Source: Candidatus Pacearchaeota archaeon
GTDB taxonomy: Archaea; Nanobdellota; Nanobdellia; Pacearchaeales; GW2011-AR1
Direction of reading: 5' to 3'
NCBI GenBank assembly: GCA_018304145.1
Contig: JAGVWU010000002.1
Coordinates: forward strand, 1-47,408
Length of the DNA stretch: 47,408 nt
Shown: positions 14,708-21,142 of the stretch, piece by piece
How positions within the stretch are numbered: the first letter of the stretch is position 1
Layout of the letters: each line of letters begins with the position of its first letter
Made by a program: the position numbers and the translations under genes
The notes under the pieces: model-generated
The model's input: the letters and a program-made list of their open reading frames with translations, nothing else
What the model was told of the DNA's origin: nothing
Database searches by the model: none

Positions 14708-14750
14708 TTTTTATTCATGCAAAAACTTTTAGTTTTTGCTTAAAAGATTT
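14708..14750 (+). repeat. intergenic repeat, copy 2
   Basis: This copy shares TTTTTATTCATGCA and TTTTGCTTAAAAGATTT with copy 3. Its middle forms a perfect 9-bp stem GCAAAAACT/AGTTTTTGC. It lies just after the stop of the minus-strand gene at 14769. Confidence 0.7.
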
Positions 14751-14768
14751 AGCTTAGTTGTTTTTGAT

Positions 14769-15017
14769 TTAAGAACTTAAAATGATTTCAATAAAAGGGC
14801 TTATTGTTTGATAGATGTCTGTAATTTTATTGTATAAATGATTTGTTGTTTCAGGGATTGATTCAATTGTCTTTATAGTCATATAGGTTATTGTTGTTCC
14901 ATAGACTAATGCCACTCCTCCAAAATCTAAGCCATTATTAAACCATCTTGTCCATTTAGGTAAATCTTTGTTTGGATCAAATATATGTGATTTTGATGCT
15001 TTTTGTTCTAAGGTCAT
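14769..15017 (-). CDS. small protein with one hydrophobic segment (82 aa)
   Basis: This 82-residue protein begins MTLEQKASKSHIFDPNKDLP and has one moderately hydrophobic stretch (FGGVALVYGTTITYMTI, about residues 32-48) that may sit in or on the membrane, then a helical tail. GCTTTAAATAAC near 15037-15048 lies about 26 bases before the ATG. No family is recognised. Copy 2 of the intergenic repeat follows its stop codon. Confidence 0.55.
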   Translation of the reverse strand: MTLEQKASKSHIFDPNKDLPKWTRWFNNGLDFGGVALVYGTTITYMTIKTIESIPETTNHLYNKITDIYQTISPFIEIILSS

Positions 15018-15192
15018 AAAAGAAATTAGGATTCCTGTTATTTAAAGCTTTTTAAAAAACATGAAATAGTATTGATATCTTGCATTAAAATTTATCTTTT
15101 GATATTATTTTTGACTTTTGAAATTTTTTGATAAAACTTTTTCAAATTTGAAAAAAATGTTAAAAATGTTGATTTTTCCGGAGTTTTTTGAA

Positions 15193-15235
15193 TTTTTATT
15201 CATGCAGGAAGTTCTTACTTTTGCTTAAAAGATTT
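15193..15235 (+). repeat. intergenic repeat, copy 3
   Basis: This copy is nearly identical to copy 1 over 28 bases (GCAGGAAGTTCTTAC then TTTTGCTTAAAAG) and shares its flanks with copy 2. Its inverted halves can still pair using two G-U pairs. It follows the stop of the minus-strand gene at 15248. Confidence 0.7.
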
Positions 15236-15247
15236 GACATTAAATAT

Positions 15248-15520
15248 TTATGGTTCTATTTCAGTTTTATCTTCAAAATTTGAATCTAAGCTTCTTGCAA
15301 AGTATCTTGCTACTCCTTGAGCAGCTGTTATTGCTAATTTTTTATCTTGTCCATGATAAATTAATACTGGTTTTTTAAAAGCATGATTTCTTAAATCTGA
15401 AAGATAAGCTTGGTAATGAGAATTTGTAGATTTAACAGAAACAATTGCTATTGTTGCATTATCTGGAGCTTGCAAGGTAAAAGTTATTTCTCCATCTCTG
15501 TATAATTTATAATTAGCCAT
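15248..15520 (-). CDS. hypothetical protein (90 aa)
   Basis: This soluble 90-residue protein alternates beta and alpha: KLYRDGEITFTLQAP, ATIAIVSVKSTNSHYQAYLSDL, PVLIYHGQDKKLAITAAQGVARYFARSL, and an acidic tail. It could be a small Rossmann-like or ferredoxin-like domain, but no motif settles that. TTCTTAAAAATAC near 15538-15550 is centred about 25 bases before the ATG (leaderless). Confidence 0.6.
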   Translation of the reverse strand: MANYKLYRDGEITFTLQAPDNATIAIVSVKSTNSHYQAYLSDLRNHAFKKPVLIYHGQDKKLAITAAQGVARYFARSLDSNFEDKTEIEP

Positions 15521-15670
15521 ATTTATATTAATCTAAGTGTATTTTTAAGAATTATGGTGTTGTTGATTGAATTTCTATAGAAATTTAAGAAATTTATATA
15601 AATTTGAATAAAAATCATATGATAAGTATGGTTAGGATTTTAGGATTCTATAATTTTATACTGTTTAGAC

Positions 15671-15979
15671 TCAAATGCTCTTTTTTGTGAAATCAATTAC
15701 TTTCTTTTGTCTGACTTTTGAAAAAAGCAGAACTATGTATATCAACACAAATGGAACTAAAAATTGTATAATTATTGCTAAAATTGGGTTGGTTGAAAGA
15801 TTATAATATTTGGGGAGAGGTTCGACTAGATCCAAAAAAGGGCTTGGAATCTGGCACAGGCTAAGTTTGGACTCTTTAAAGCAAGGAGTTAGCTTTAAGA
15901 AAAAAGATGCTAAGCTAACTATCACTGCTGCTAGCAAACTTACTTTCAAATTTTTTACTGCTTTTTGCATCAGTTTCAT
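15671..15979 (-). CDS. small membrane protein with two spans (102 aa)
   Basis: This 102-residue protein has a first membrane segment at about 13-29 (VSLLAAVIVSLASFFL), an outside loop of about 35 residues with two cysteines (C33, C42) that could pair, and a second segment at about 67-88 (ILAIIIQFLVPFVLIYIVLLF), then a basic tail. The topology is probably both ends inside. A later ATG (codon 4) is possible. No family is recognised. Confidence 0.6.
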   Translation of the reverse strand: MKLMQKAVKNLKVSLLAAVIVSLASFFLKLTPCFKESKLSLCQIPSPFLDLVEPLPKYYNLSTNPILAIIIQFLVPFVLIYIVLLFSKVRQKKVIDFTKKSI

Positions 15980-16348
15980 AATAGAGCTGATTTTTTGGAA
16001 AGTTATCTATGCTAATCAAAAACTTAACTTTCACCTTATTTTTAGTTAAATGTGTTCAAATTAGAAGTTTTTTAATTATTTAAATGTTATTATTTGGTTA
16101 ATTTTTTGAGATTAATTCTTGATTTAAAATTAGTTAAATTTAATTAAAAGCATAAAATTAAGCTATTTTTGATTAATTTTTAACTAATTTTACATTAATT
16201 ATGTAGTGTAATACTTAATCTATTTTTGATTAATTTTTAGGTTTTCCAAAGGTATTTGGTTTTCTTGAAATAATGCTCAAAAATTAGGTTTTTTTATTAA
16301 AAATAAGAAATTTTTGGGTGTTTGAACAGCGCTTTTTGACTGTTTTTC

Positions 16349-16384
16349 ATCTGTTGCAATGTTTACAACAGATAAAATTTTATC
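16349..16384. promoter_or_regulatory. operator-like inverted repeat plus palindrome
   Basis: An 8-bp inverted repeat with a 9-base spacer runs into a 14-bp perfect palindrome. It lies about 150 bases upstream of an HTH gene whose own coding sequence is full of the related words AACAG and CTGTT. Autoregulation is a reasonable guess but unproven. Confidence 0.45.
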
Positions 16385-16497
16385 TTTTTGCTAAAAAATC
16401 TTAGAAATATTGGGAGGTTTATTTGTTAATCAAAGACTCTATTTATCGACGCTATATTATAAGCTTTCTAAAATCTGTTCTTTTTATAAACGCAAGA

Positions 16498-16505
16498 TTT
16501 ATAAA
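16498..16505 (+). promoter_or_regulatory. TATA box fixing the start of the HTH gene at 16528
   Basis: TTTATAAA is centred 26 bases before ATG 16528. This decides between that ATG and the upstream TTG at 16423, which would place the promoter inside the gene. Confidence 0.6.
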
Positions 16506-16527
16506 TAAAGAGTTTCTTTATATTCTT

Positions 16528-17142
16528 ATGTTTGGATTTTTTAGCAAAAAGATTGAAAAAAGAGAATTTGAGCAATTAAAACAGGCTGTTCAAACAGGCT
16601 TCAACAGCGCAAAACAAGATACAAACAGTCTAAACACTTGGGTTAGGCATTTAAAAGAGGAAGAAACTGGCTTAAAAAACAAGATGCTGAATATTTCTGA
16701 AGAAATTACGTCTATTAGAGAAGAGCTAGAAAGTTTGAAAAATGTGATGGCAATTGTTGGAGAGAGACCTGTGTTTAAACAGAAACAAACAGTGTTTGGA
16801 AAACAAACAGCGTTTAAAGGTGTTTTAAACAGTGTTCAAACAGCTGTTCAAACAGCATTTTTGGATAATTTAACAGCTACTGAAAGAGCTATTATTTTTG
16901 TTTTATTAAATTCAGATATGAAATTGAGTTATGAAGATCTGGCTGCGATGCTTGGAAAAGACAAAGCTACAATAAGAGGGCAAGTTAATGCAATAAGGCA
17001 GAAAAGTGAAGGTTTAATAGAAGAAATGGTTGGGGAAAACAACAAAAAAAGAGTTTTTATTCCTGAGAAAACAAAGGATATTTTATTAAAAACAAGAAAA
17101 GTCAGAATTAGGAAAAATCCTGAAGAAAAACAAGAATTGTAG
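16528..17142 (+). CDS. coiled-coil plus HTH DNA-binding protein (paralog A)
   Basis: From ATG 16528 this 204-residue protein has an N-terminal coiled coil (about 20-80, VRHLKEEETGLKNKMLNISE...), a Q/T/V-rich low-complexity linker (KQKQTVFGKQTAFKGVLNSV), and a C-terminal helix-turn-helix (LTATERAIIFVLLNSDMKLS with YEDLAAMLGKDKATIRGQV). The HTH resembles sigma region 4 or LuxR types. The linker DNA is a run of AAACAG and TGTTCAAACAG words. It ends in TAG-TAG. The layout matches the convergent gene at 17632, so both probably belong to one regulator or replication-factor family; the role is unknown. Confidence 0.75.
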   Translation: MFGFFSKKIEKREFEQLKQAVQTGFNSAKQDTNSLNTWVRHLKEEETGLKNKMLNISEEITSIREELESLKNVMAIVGERPVFKQKQTVFGKQTAFKGVLNSVQTAVQTAFLDNLTATERAIIFVLLNSDMKLSYEDLAAMLGKDKATIRGQVNAIRQKSEGLIEEMVGENNKKRVFIPEKTKDILLKTRKVRIRKNPEEKQEL

Positions 17143-17631
17143 TAGTTAAAAAACTAAAAAACAGGAAAAGTGAGTATTGTAGTGTATAAAAATACTTAAA
17201 AATAAGTGAAAAACAGGAAAAGTGAGAGTTAAATTATAATAAAAATAAGACTAAATATTAAATTTAAATAAAATAGTGAGAAAAAATAATGAAAAGTATT
17301 AAAATAAAGATAAAAAGTGAGAGAAAGCAAGTTCATCTTTTGATGAGAATTGAATATTTACAAAAAAATAGAGGATTGATCCTTAGGTTTTAATTGGCTT
17401 AATTTTTGGTTTTTTAAGCCTTAATCTTTTATTTTTAAAGAAGAATTAAATCTTAGTTTAAACTAAGATTTAATTATAATCGTTACAACGAATATCTATT
17501 AACATAAATATGAGGAGTTTTAGAGATAAAAACTCTGATGTGGTTTAATAAGCTCTAAAGGGCTTAAAATAAGGTATATTAAGAACTTTAAGCTCTTAAA
17601 TTTTCAGAATCTTTATTAAAAATTCTGAGGT
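17143..17631. other. 489-bp AT-rich region between convergent HTH genes
   Basis: It holds no gene. It contains two copies of AAACAGGAAAAGTGAG (near 17159 and 17211), a 32-bp perfect palindrome (17444-17475), a GAGTTTT/AAAACTC hairpin near 17515-17536, and CAGAAT/ATTCTG (near 17606-17627) directly after the stop of the minus-strand gene, which could be its terminator. Confidence 0.6.
17444..17475. repeat. 32-bp perfect palindrome
   Basis: AATTAAATCTTAGTTT is followed at once by its exact reverse complement. It lies midway between two convergent genes, where it could act as a two-way terminator, a cruciform, or a dimeric protein site. With no loop it is better suited to DNA binding than to an RNA hairpin. 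Confidence 0.85.
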
Positions 17632-18330
17632 TTATAGCTCTCTTAATTGAAGAATAGTTGAAAGAGTTGCAATTTTTTTAAGTTCTTGAGATACAGACAG
17701 AAGAATTTTTTTGTTATTAATTTTCTGTTTTTTAATAGGAATCCCTTTTTTAATTATTTTTTGGGTATAATCTCGAATAGAACTTTCGCTTAACCCCAGT
17801 ATAGAAGCTATCTGAGGATAAGTTGTATTTTGAGGATCTTTTTCCTCCAGCTGATATATCGTCGAGAAAACAGTCATTTCTTGAGAAGTTAATTGTTTAA
17901 ATTTAAATCTTATTTCTTTTTTTAAATGATCAAGAGACTGAAGTATTTCAGAAGCTTTTATAAGGTCATTTTCAACATTTAAAGAGGTATTTTGTGTCTG
18001 TTGGATTGTTTGTTGGTTTGTCTGTCTGTCTGTTGGAACCCCTTTACTTCCTGTGGAAGTGTTTAAAATTGGGTTTTTTAACCCCTTTACTTCCTGTGGA
18101 ACTGTTGGATTGTCTGTTGGATATCTGTCTATTGTTGGATTTATCTGTTGGATTGTTGAACTATCTATTGGGTAATTATTGCTTTTAAAATTAAGCAAAT
18201 AGGTATAAAGTTCTTTTATAGAATTATTAATCTCATTTATATCGAGTTTTATTTTTGATATTTCTGTTTCAAGAACAAATATATCCTGCTTAACCTTAGA
18301 GAAAGCTATGCGAATTTGATCATTTTCCAT
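17632..18330 (-). CDS. coiled-coil plus HTH DNA-binding protein (paralog B)
   Basis: From ATG 18328-18330 the product has 232 residues: a coiled coil (about 5-48, FSKVKQDIFVLETEISKIKL...), a Q/T/P/N-rich linker (about 50-112), and a C-terminal HTH (LTSQEMTVFSTIYQLEE with YPQIASILGLSESSIRDYTQ). A TTG six codons upstream is an alternative start. The linker is encoded by CCAACAG-type words plus two exact copies of an Orc1-box-like sequence. Layout is the same as the convergent gene at 16528, but sequence identity looks low outside the HTH. It may regulate transcription or take part in replication; this is not settled. Confidence 0.75.
   Translation of the reverse strand: MENDQIRIAFSKVKQDIFVLETEISKIKLDINEINNSIKELYTYLLNFKSNNYPIDSSTIQQINPTIDRYPTDNPTVPQEVKGLKNPILNTSTGSKGVPTDRQTNQQTIQQTQNTSLNVENDLIKASEILQSLDHLKKEIRFKFKQLTSQEMTVFSTIYQLEEKDPQNTTYPQIASILGLSESSIRDYTQKIIKKGIPIKKQKINNKKILLSVSQELKKIATLSTILQLREL
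18037..18058 (-). promoter_or_regulatory. origin-recognition-box-like site 1
   Basis: On the minus strand TTCCACAGGAAGTAAAGGGG plus TT matches the archaeal ORB layout: an imperfect dyad TTCCnnnGGAA followed by a G-rich string. It is identical over 22 bases to site 2, 43 bases away. It lies inside a coding linker and encodes S-T-G-S-K-G-V. Confidence 0.65.
18080..18101 (-). promoter_or_regulatory. origin-recognition-box-like site 2
   Basis: This is an exact copy of site 1 in the same orientation, but read in a different frame (V-P-Q-E-V-K-G-L). The 43-bp step is not a multiple of three, so conservation is at DNA level, not protein level. Confidence 0.65.
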
Positions 18331-18337
18331 TTGAGAG

Positions 18338-18425
18338 TATATAAACAAATCTTAAAAGATTTATTCAAGAGATTATTAATGAATTGAATTCATTAATTAT
18401 TTCATTCCTTTTATCTAAGTGATAA
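18338..18425 (-). repeat. duplicated upstream region, copy A
   Basis: This stretch (TATATAAACAAATCTTAAAA, GATTTATTCAAGAGAT...) aligns along its length with 18778-18865, upstream of the next minus-strand HTH gene. It contains AAATCT/AGATTT and TAATGAATT/AATTCATTA inverted repeats. Shared promoters imply shared regulation. Confidence 0.6.
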
Positions 18426-18484
18426 ATGTTAAAGATTTATCTCAATTATTCAAGAAAAATTATTATATAAAGATTTATATGAAA

Positions 18485-18751
18485 TCATTGTTTAGATTTA
18501 TAAATCTCATAAACTTTATTGGACAAACGCCATTTAAGCCTTCTAGAAAAAGGCTGACCTTTTGGATTAGTTTTGATAGGGATAATAATGTTTTTTTCCT
18601 TGAGTTCAAAAAGAATTTTCTTAATGAATTCTTCGTCCCTTGCAATTTCCTTTGCTATTTCAGCTGTAAAAGGCTGTTTTGGAAATATTTGAAAAAGAAA
18701 GGAAAGAATCTGCTCTGCAATCTTGTCTTTTTTATCTTGGCTGATTTTCAT
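18485..18751 (-). CDS. small winged-helix protein (88 aa)
   Basis: This 88-residue basic protein (MKISQDKKDKIAEQILSFLF...) looks like a single winged helix: three helices (AEQILSFLFQIF, TAEIAKEIARDEEF, IKKILFELKEKN) then a short wing (IIIPIKTNPKGQPFSRRLKW). TTTATATA near 18779-18786 lies about 30 bases upstream. Its upstream region is a duplicate of that of the neighbouring coiled-coil HTH gene, so the two are probably co-regulated. Confidence 0.75.
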   Translation of the reverse strand: MKISQDKKDKIAEQILSFLFQIFPKQPFTAEIAKEIARDEEFIKKILFELKEKNIIIPIKTNPKGQPFSRRLKWRLSNKVYEIYKSKQ

Positions 18752-18777
18752 TTTTGTATAGTATATAGATAAAAGAT

Positions 18778-18865
18778 AGTATATAAATAAATCTTAGTGA
18801 TTTATTCAAGCGATAAATATTGATGATAAATCCTCAATTATTTTATTTCTTTTATCCAAGATATA
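18778..18865 (-). repeat. duplicated upstream region, copy B
   Basis: This stretch (TATATAAATAAATCTTAGTG, ATTTATTCAAGCGATAAAT...) aligns with copy A at 18338-18425. The TATATAAA box, the GATTTATTCAAG word and the C/T-rich TTTTATC end are shared, while the middle differs. Confidence 0.6.
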
Positions 18866-18921
18866 TTTGCTGAGAATTAAAATTCATCAGCAGTTTAATA
18901 TTTAATTTGAATCTAAATAAG

Positions 18922-18929
18922 TTTTTAAA
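18922..18929 (+). promoter_or_regulatory. TATA-like box of the surface-protein gene
   Basis: TTTTTAAA is centred 25-26 bases before ATG 18951. No Shine-Dalgarno is present, consistent with a leaderless mRNA. Confidence 0.5.
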
Positions 18930-18950
18930 GTTGTTGATATTACCTAATAA

Positions 18951-21011
18951 ATGAAAAGAGGCAGGATTAGAACCAGAGTAAAGGAAAAAAAATCCATTAA
19001 AAAAGAGTTTCTTTTAGGATTATTCATCTTTTTATTTCTTATAACTGTTATTGGACTTAAAATTTTGGAAAAACCTGGAAAGGCTCCTGAAAGGTTTAAA
19101 GAAACTGGTGAATTAGGAAGTTTTGGAATTTCAAGATTAGAGCCTTATGATATAAGTAATTTAAAAATAATCAGGTATAATTGCAGTGATGAGAATTTAA
19201 GAGATATCTGGCATTCAATATTTGATTATGGGTCTGATGATATGATCATTATTTCAGATAAAGACAGTAGTGAAAACTGCAATAATTCTTTAATGCATAA
19301 AATACTTCCAAACAATTTAACATATTTTATTTATTTAAGGTATAATGAAGGGAAAAGCAGCATTAGCAGTGAAAGTTATAATTATTTTGGAAATTTTACA
19401 GAGGATTTTTTGAATTTGTTGGATAGTGTTGACTCATCAAACCTCTCAACATTTTATAACCTTATAAATGACAAGGCGAATATAATCTATGTTAAATCAA
19501 AAATGCAGGGAGAAAAAAATATAATTGATGATACTTCTGCTAATAACGAGTATAATTCTATCTTTAAAATACCAAATCAAACCTGGAGTTTTGTTAGTGA
19601 TAATGCTAACATTAACGGATATGAATTAACAGGCCCAATTTTTTATTATTTAAACATTAGTTCTGATAATACAAAGATAAATAAGTTTTCTTCTATAAGT
19701 TCAAATCAGACTTTGGATTATTTATACTATAGAGAATATTTCATTAAAAATATAAGCATTGTCAAAACTGCAAATATTCCAGATATAATTCTCAGGGGCA
19801 GCAAAAGACATTATGAAGCCATAAAATTAGAGAATTATTTCATAAATTTACCCTTAACTGATGAAAATTTGACTTTTGATTATGCTATTTCAATACCAGG
19901 GGCATTTAATATTTTAAAAAACAATTATTTCAGCATTAATCATAGTTTAGATTTTAATGCAGATTCTTCTTTAGGGGGGAGTTACTCTGTTAATATAACT
20001 CTAATCTACTTTGACTCGATTGCAACCAGCAATAATTTTAATGTAAGTATCTATGGATGTTTAGATAGTGAGGGAGTTTATGATATTTTTATGGGGGGAT
20101 ATTCTCAAAATTTAACAAACTCTGTTGCAGATAAATGTGAAAATAACAGCAATACAACTATAATAGAGTATTATTGTGGGATAAATGGAGAAATATTAAG
20201 AAATTCTACTCTATGCCCTTCAGATTATGTTTGTTATGAAGGTGCATGTATTGAAAATGGAAGCATTAATCATGCTCCTGTTTTTCTTGCTGATTCTTGC
20301 GATGGAATTGTTACAACAAAGAATACTAATTTTAAAATTGATATGAAGGGTTGTTTTAGAGACTCTGATAATGATAGCTTAACTTTCAGGCATGAGGTTT
20401 TAGAAAATGGAAGCTGGGTTATTGTAAGAAATCTAACATCTATAACTCTTATCCCCAATCAAAATTGGGTTGGAAAGGGAAGATTTAATATATATGCAAA
20501 AGATTCATTTAAAGAAACAAAAGGTATTGTTAATTTTGAGGTTATTGCTACAGGAACTCTTTCAACACAAAATGAACCTCTAATTATTATACCTGAAGAA
20601 TCAGAGGAATTTAAAATTACTGACCCTTATCCACTTTCTGAAAATTTAACTATTTCTGCAAATCAAAGCCTGAGTTTTTCAATTGGGAATACAGAATATG
20701 ACAGTATTGAATGGTATTTAGATGGATTGTTTGTTAAATCAAACTCTAATTCGCTTGATATTGATAGTTTTAATTCTGGAACTCATACTGTAAATGTAGA
20801 AGTTAAAAAAGGAGAATCAGTTGTTTCAAGAACTTGGACATTAGTTGTAAGAACACCTGAAGAACAAAAAAAATACCTTATAGGCAGAATAATATTCTGG
20901 TTAATAATCATGATTTTAAGTGTTTTAATAATATTTATTGTGCTGTTAATAATAAAAGAGATAAAAAAATTAAAATTTCAAAAGTTAAAGCAGGGATTGT
21001 TCTTATTATAA
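18951..21011 (+). CDS. large membrane-anchored surface protein
   Basis: This 686-residue protein has a basic N terminus, a membrane segment at about 20-40 (FLLGLFIFLFLITVIGLKIL), an extracellular body of about 600 residues rich in N-x-S/T sequons, and a C-terminal membrane segment at about 645-668 (IGRIIFWLIIMILSVLIIFI) with a basic tail. The C-terminal third looks like Ig/cadherin-type domains (HAPVFLADSC, then DSDNDSLTFRHEVLENGSWV and NWVGKGRFNIYAKDSFKETK). A Cys-rich patch (CGINGEILRNSTLCPSDYVC) precedes them. It may be an S-layer partner or adhesin. No specific family is recognised. Confidence 0.78.
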   Translation: MKRGRIRTRVKEKKSIKKEFLLGLFIFLFLITVIGLKILEKPGKAPERFKETGELGSFGISRLEPYDISNLKIIRYNCSDENLRDIWHSIFDYGSDDMIIISDKDSSENCNNSLMHKILPNNLTYFIYLRYNEGKSSISSESYNYFGNFTEDFLNLLDSVDSSNLSTFYNLINDKANIIYVKSKMQGEKNIIDDTSANNEYNSIFKIPNQTWSFVSDNANINGYELTGPIFYYLNISSDNTKINKFSSISSNQTLDYLYYREYFIKNISIVKTANIPDIILRGSKRHYEAIKLENYFINLPLTDENLTFDYAISIPGAFNILKNNYFSINHSLDFNADSSLGGSYSVNITLIYFDSIATSNNFNVSIYGCLDSEGVYDIFMGGYSQNLTNSVADKCENNSNTTIIEYYCGINGEILRNSTLCPSDYVCYEGACIENGSINHAPVFLADSCDGIVTTKNTNFKIDMKGCFRDSDNDSLTFRHEVLENGSWVIVRNLTSITLIPNQNWVGKGRFNIYAKDSFKETKGIVNFEVIATGTLSTQNEPLIIIPEESEEFKITDPYPLSENLTISANQSLSFSIGNTEYDSIEWYLDGLFVKSNSNSLDIDSFNSGTHTVNVEVKKGESVVSRTWTLVVRTPEEQKKYLIGRIIFWLIIMILSVLIIFIVLLIIKEIKKLKFQKLKQGLFLL

Positions 21012-21031
21012 AGTTTAAAGCGGTTTAGATA

Positions 21032-21142
21032 ATTTTATAAAAGAAGCTTAAATGGCTTAATAGTTCTTTTTATGTCTGGAATGTTTGTTGCATTCCAGAG
21101 CATCCTAAAAACCCGAATATTGATAAACTAAGAGGGGTTTTT
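21032..21142 (+). promoter_or_regulatory. promoter and structured leader of the Lhr gene
   Basis: ATTTTATA at 21033-21040 predicts a start near 21064 and a leader of about 79 bases. The leader holds a 9-bp hairpin TCTGGAATG/CATTCCAGA (21075-21083 with 21091-21099). A second 9-bp stem pairs TAAAAACCC (21106-21114) with GGGTTTTTA (21135-21143), covering the Shine-Dalgarno GAGGGG and the A of the ATG. It could switch translation on temperature, ligand or Lhr itself. Confidence 0.5.

Larger units (their letters stand above)
15980..16527. other. 548-bp T-rich intergenic region with operator-like repeats
   Basis: No gene is convincing: the frame reaching upstream of 16528 begins with TTG but is probably untranslated leader. 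It holds the direct repeat CTATTTTTGATTAATTTTTA near 16163 and 16219, an inverted repeat ATCTGTTG/CAACAGAT (16349-16356 with 16366-16373), and the perfect palindrome GATAAAATTTTATC (16371-16384). TGTTTGAACAG near 16319 matches words inside the downstream gene. Confidence 0.55.

Noticed and set aside
16423-16527. TTG-initiated extension of the HTH protein
   Set aside because: The TATA box at 16498-16505 would lie inside the gene and the extra residues look like translated leader.
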